From the NCBI GenBank assembly GCA_023228945.1, contig JALOAI010000007.1, positions 1 through 64,000 of the forward strand: a DNA stretch of 64,000 nucleotides. The letters are read 5' to 3'. Positions 62,154-64,000 of this stretch are shown here, piece by piece. Below the pieces are notes generated by a model. It ran no database searches. It saw only the letters and a program-made list of their open reading frames with translations, and was not told the DNA's origin. The translations under genes and the position numbers were made by a program. The stretch comes from Pigmentiphaga sp. (GTDB taxonomy: Bacteria; Pseudomonadota; Gammaproteobacteria; Burkholderiales; Burkholderiaceae_B). Numbering within the stretch: the stretch's first letter is position 1; every line of letters begins with the position of its first letter.

Positions 62154-63752
62154 TCAGGCGTTGAAAATCTGGCCGCCCCGTTCGCGCAGGCTGTGGAACT
62201 GAATGGCCGGATAGAGTTCCTGCACCACGCGCAACTGCGCGTTCGAGGTGGCGAGAAAGGCCACCGCGTCGACCACGTCGTGGGCGATGTTGCCCTGGTT
62301 GGCGTCGATGAACTTCTTGAGGTCGCGGGGATCCTCGGCCGTGATCCAGCGCGCCACCGTGTAGCGGCTGGGCATCAGCCGCGCCGCCACTCCATACTCG
62401 GTTTTCAGGCGGTGCGCCACGACTTCGAACTGCAACTGGCCCACGGCGCCCAGCAGCAGGGCGCCGCCCATCACCGGGCGGAACACCTGGATGGCGCCTT
62501 CCTCGCCCAACTGGGTGAGACCGGTGCGCAGCTGCTTGGTGCGCAAGGGATCGGCCACTTCGACGGCCTGGAACAGCTCGGGCGCGAAGAAGGGCAGTCC
62601 CGTGAAGTGCAGGGTTTCGCCCTCGGTGAGGACGTCGCCCAGGTGCAGCACGCCATGGTTGGGAATGCCGATGATGTCGCCGGCGTAGGCCTCGTCGAGC
62701 AGGTCGCGGCGCTGCGAAAGAAACGACACCACGTTGTTCGGCCGGATCTCCTTGCCGGTGCGCGCCACCTTCAGGCGCATGCCGCGCTCGAAGCGGCCGC
62801 TGCTCACACGCACGAAGGCCACGCGGTCGCGGTGGGCCGGGTCCATATTGGCCTGGACTTTGAAGACCACGCCGGAGAACTTGGGCTCGTCGGGCTGGAC
62901 CATGCGCTCGAGGGCCTGGCGGGCGCCCGGTGGCGGCGCCAGTTCGACCAGGGTGTCGAGCACTTCCTGCACGCCGAAATTGTTGATCGCCGAGCCGAAG
63001 AAAACGGGTGTTTGCCGCCCTTCGAGGAAGGCCTGGTGCTCGAACGGCACCGAAGCCTCGCGCAGCAGTTCGATCTCGTCGCGCGCCTGCTGGTAGGCTT
63101 CGCCGAAGCGTTCCACGGCGACGGGGTTGTCCAGGCCGTCGAGAACCTCGTCGCCCTCGGCGGAGCGCTCGTCGCTGGGCTTGAATACCCGCATGTGATC
63201 GTGGCGGATGTCGAACACGCCGCCGAAGCGGCGGCCCATGCCCACCGGCCACGAGAACGGGATGGCGTCCATGCCCAGGTGCGCTTCGATCTCGGCCAGC
63301 AGGTCGAGCGGTTCGCGGACTTCGCGGTCGAACTTGTTGACGAAGGTGATGATCGGCGTGTTGCGCGCGCGGCAGACTTCGAGCAGGCGGATGGTTTGCG
63401 GCTCGACGCCGTTGCCGGCCTCGATCACCATCAATGCGGCATCGACGGCGGTGAGCACCCGGTAGGTGTCTTCCGAGAAGTCCTGGTGGCCCGGAGTGTC
63501 GAGCAGGTTGATCACGCAGTCGCGGTACTCCATCTGCATGACGGACGAGGCCACCGAGATGCCGCGCTGCTTTTCGATTTCCATCCAGTCGGAGGCGGCG
63601 TGGCGCGACGCCTTGCGCGCCTTGACGCTGCCGGCAATCTGGATGGCGCCGGCGAACAGCAGCAGTTTTTCGGTAAGGGTGGTTTTACCCGCATCGGGGT
63701 GCGAGATAATGGCGAACGTGCGTCGTCGCGCGACTTCCTGGGGGATGTTCAT
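62154..63752 (-). CDS. prfC: Peptide chain release factor 3
   Basis: 532 residues. RF3 is the translational GTPase that recycles RF1 and RF2 from the ribosome. G1 loop SHPDAGKTTLTEK (18-30), RGISVASSVMQ (switch region), DTPGHQDFSEDTYR (G3) and NKFDRE (G4), then domains II and III with RPVMGGALLLGAVGQLQFEVV. Length and motif order match E. coli PrfC. The gene is divergent from moaC, with a 70-bp gap. Confidence 0.97.
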   Translation of the reverse strand: MNIPQEVARRRTFAIISHPDAGKTTLTEKLLLFAGAIQIAGSVKARKASRHAASDWMEIEKQRGISVASSVMQMEYRDCVINLLDTPGHQDFSEDTYRVLTAVDAALMVIEAGNGVEPQTIRLLEVCRARNTPIITFVNKFDREVREPLDLLAEIEAHLGMDAIPFSWPVGMGRRFGGVFDIRHDHMRVFKPSDERSAEGDEVLDGLDNPVAVERFGEAYQQARDEIELLREASVPFEHQAFLEGRQTPVFFGSAINNFGVQEVLDTLVELAPPPGARQALERMVQPDEPKFSGVVFKVQANMDPAHRDRVAFVRVSSGRFERGMRLKVARTGKEIRPNNVVSFLSQRRDLLDEAYAGDIIGIPNHGVLHLGDVLTEGETLHFTGLPFFAPELFQAVEVADPLRTKQLRTGLTQLGEEGAIQVFRPVMGGALLLGAVGQLQFEVVAHRLKTEYGVAARLMPSRYTVARWITAEDPRDLKKFIDANQGNIAHDVVDAVAFLATSNAQLRVVQELYPAIQFHSLRERGGQIFNA

Positions 63753-63822
63753 GCTTCCTGGGGGTTCTTCGTATCCACGGATTTTACCCGGTCGCGCGGC
63801 CGGCCTAGGCTATGATCGCGGG

Positions 63823-64000
63823 ATGAGCCCAGAACCCGCTTCTCCCTCCCTCACACACCTGGATCCTTCCGGCGAAGCACGCATGGTCGACGTCGGCGGC
63901 AAGGCCATCACCGCGCGCGAAGCCATTGCCGAAGCTCGCGTGCGCTTGGGCCGGCAGGCTTTCGTGGCGGTACGCGATGCCACCGTGGCCAAGGGCGATG
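63823..64000 (+). CDS. moaC: Cyclic pyranopterin monophosphate synthase MoaC, N-terminal part
   Basis: 59 residues before the window ends. LTHLDPSGEARMVDVGGKAITAREAIAEARV is split across two conserved MoaC blocks (LTH-D, MVDV--K--T-R-A-A), and the KGD segment follows. MoaC makes cyclic pyranopterin monophosphate with MoaA in molybdenum cofactor synthesis. The start is ATG 63823. A TATGAT at 63811-63816 lies so close that a transcript from it would be almost leaderless. Confidence 0.9.
   Translation, partial: MSPEPASPSLTHLDPSGEARMVDVGGKAITAREAIAEARVRLGRQAFVAVRDATVAKGD

Noticed and set aside
62193..63815. 540-codon plus-strand open frame opposite prfC
   Set aside because: Shadow of prfC; the minus strand has every RF3 GTPase motif.

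Overview
The window is about 64 kb of GC-rich, gene-dense chromosome from a betaproteobacterium of the order Burkholderiales, most likely family Alcaligenaceae (Bordetella/Achromobacter relatives). The reasons are the tRNA-Tyr/Gly/Thr-tuf operon, a complete division and cell wall (dcw) cluster with murE and murF fused into one gene as reported for Bordetella, the aroK-aroB-dgt order, and Bug-type (TctC) solute receptors. It is probably not Bordetella itself: lpxC does not follow ftsZ, and no pilMNOPQ genes lie between mrcA and aroK. No phage, transposase, CRISPR array or rRNA was seen.

Layout. 1-708: start of tuf (minus) preceded by three tRNA genes and a near-consensus sigma70 promoter. 1214-18544: dcw cluster mraZ-rsmH-ftsL-ftsI-murEF-mraY-murD-ftsW-murG-murC-ddl-ftsQ-ftsA-ftsZ, mostly with start/stop overlaps, behind a promoter with four 10-bp-spaced MraZ boxes. 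18633-20444: lysA, a small lipoprotein (lptM) and cyaY. 20391-25759: an aconitase-superfamily fusion protein divergent from a leuCD-like pair and a LysR regulator. 25864-31350: mrcA (PBP1a) divergent from aroK-aroB-dgt. 31552-38059: a SapC-family gene, a Crp-type regulator and a complete type I secretion trio (ABC, HlyD, TolC), with a symmetrical pair of Crp-like operators in the divergent promoter. 38073-40140: wzm/wzt polysaccharide exporter. 40171-44996: a catabolic block (IclR regulator, methylisocitrate-lyase-like enzyme, Bug receptor, amidohydrolase, Ldh-type dehydrogenase) with the remnant of a second Bug gene at its left edge. 44993-58337: glycosyltransferases, some with two or three domains, and manC, which appear to belong with wzm/wzt. 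58465-63752: bfd-bfr iron storage, SDR, aldo-keto reductase, an unknown envelope protein, prfC. 63823-64000: start of moaC.

The genes make a coherent cell-envelope neighbourhood: peptidoglycan precursor synthesis and division, a PBP1a polymerase, secretion of an unseen type I substrate (the SapC link suggests an S-layer-like protein), and assembly and ABC export of a mannose-related surface polysaccharide.

The most unusual feature is a dispersed repeat of exactly 123 bp (41 codons). It occurs without gaps and in the same reading frame inside two unrelated proteins, after codon 2 of ddl and in an interdomain linker of a 1022-residue glycosyltransferase. A partial copy lies upstream of mraZ and a weaker candidate lies between hlyD and tolC. 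It behaves like an element tolerated inside coding sequence, comparable in principle to the Rickettsia palindromic elements.
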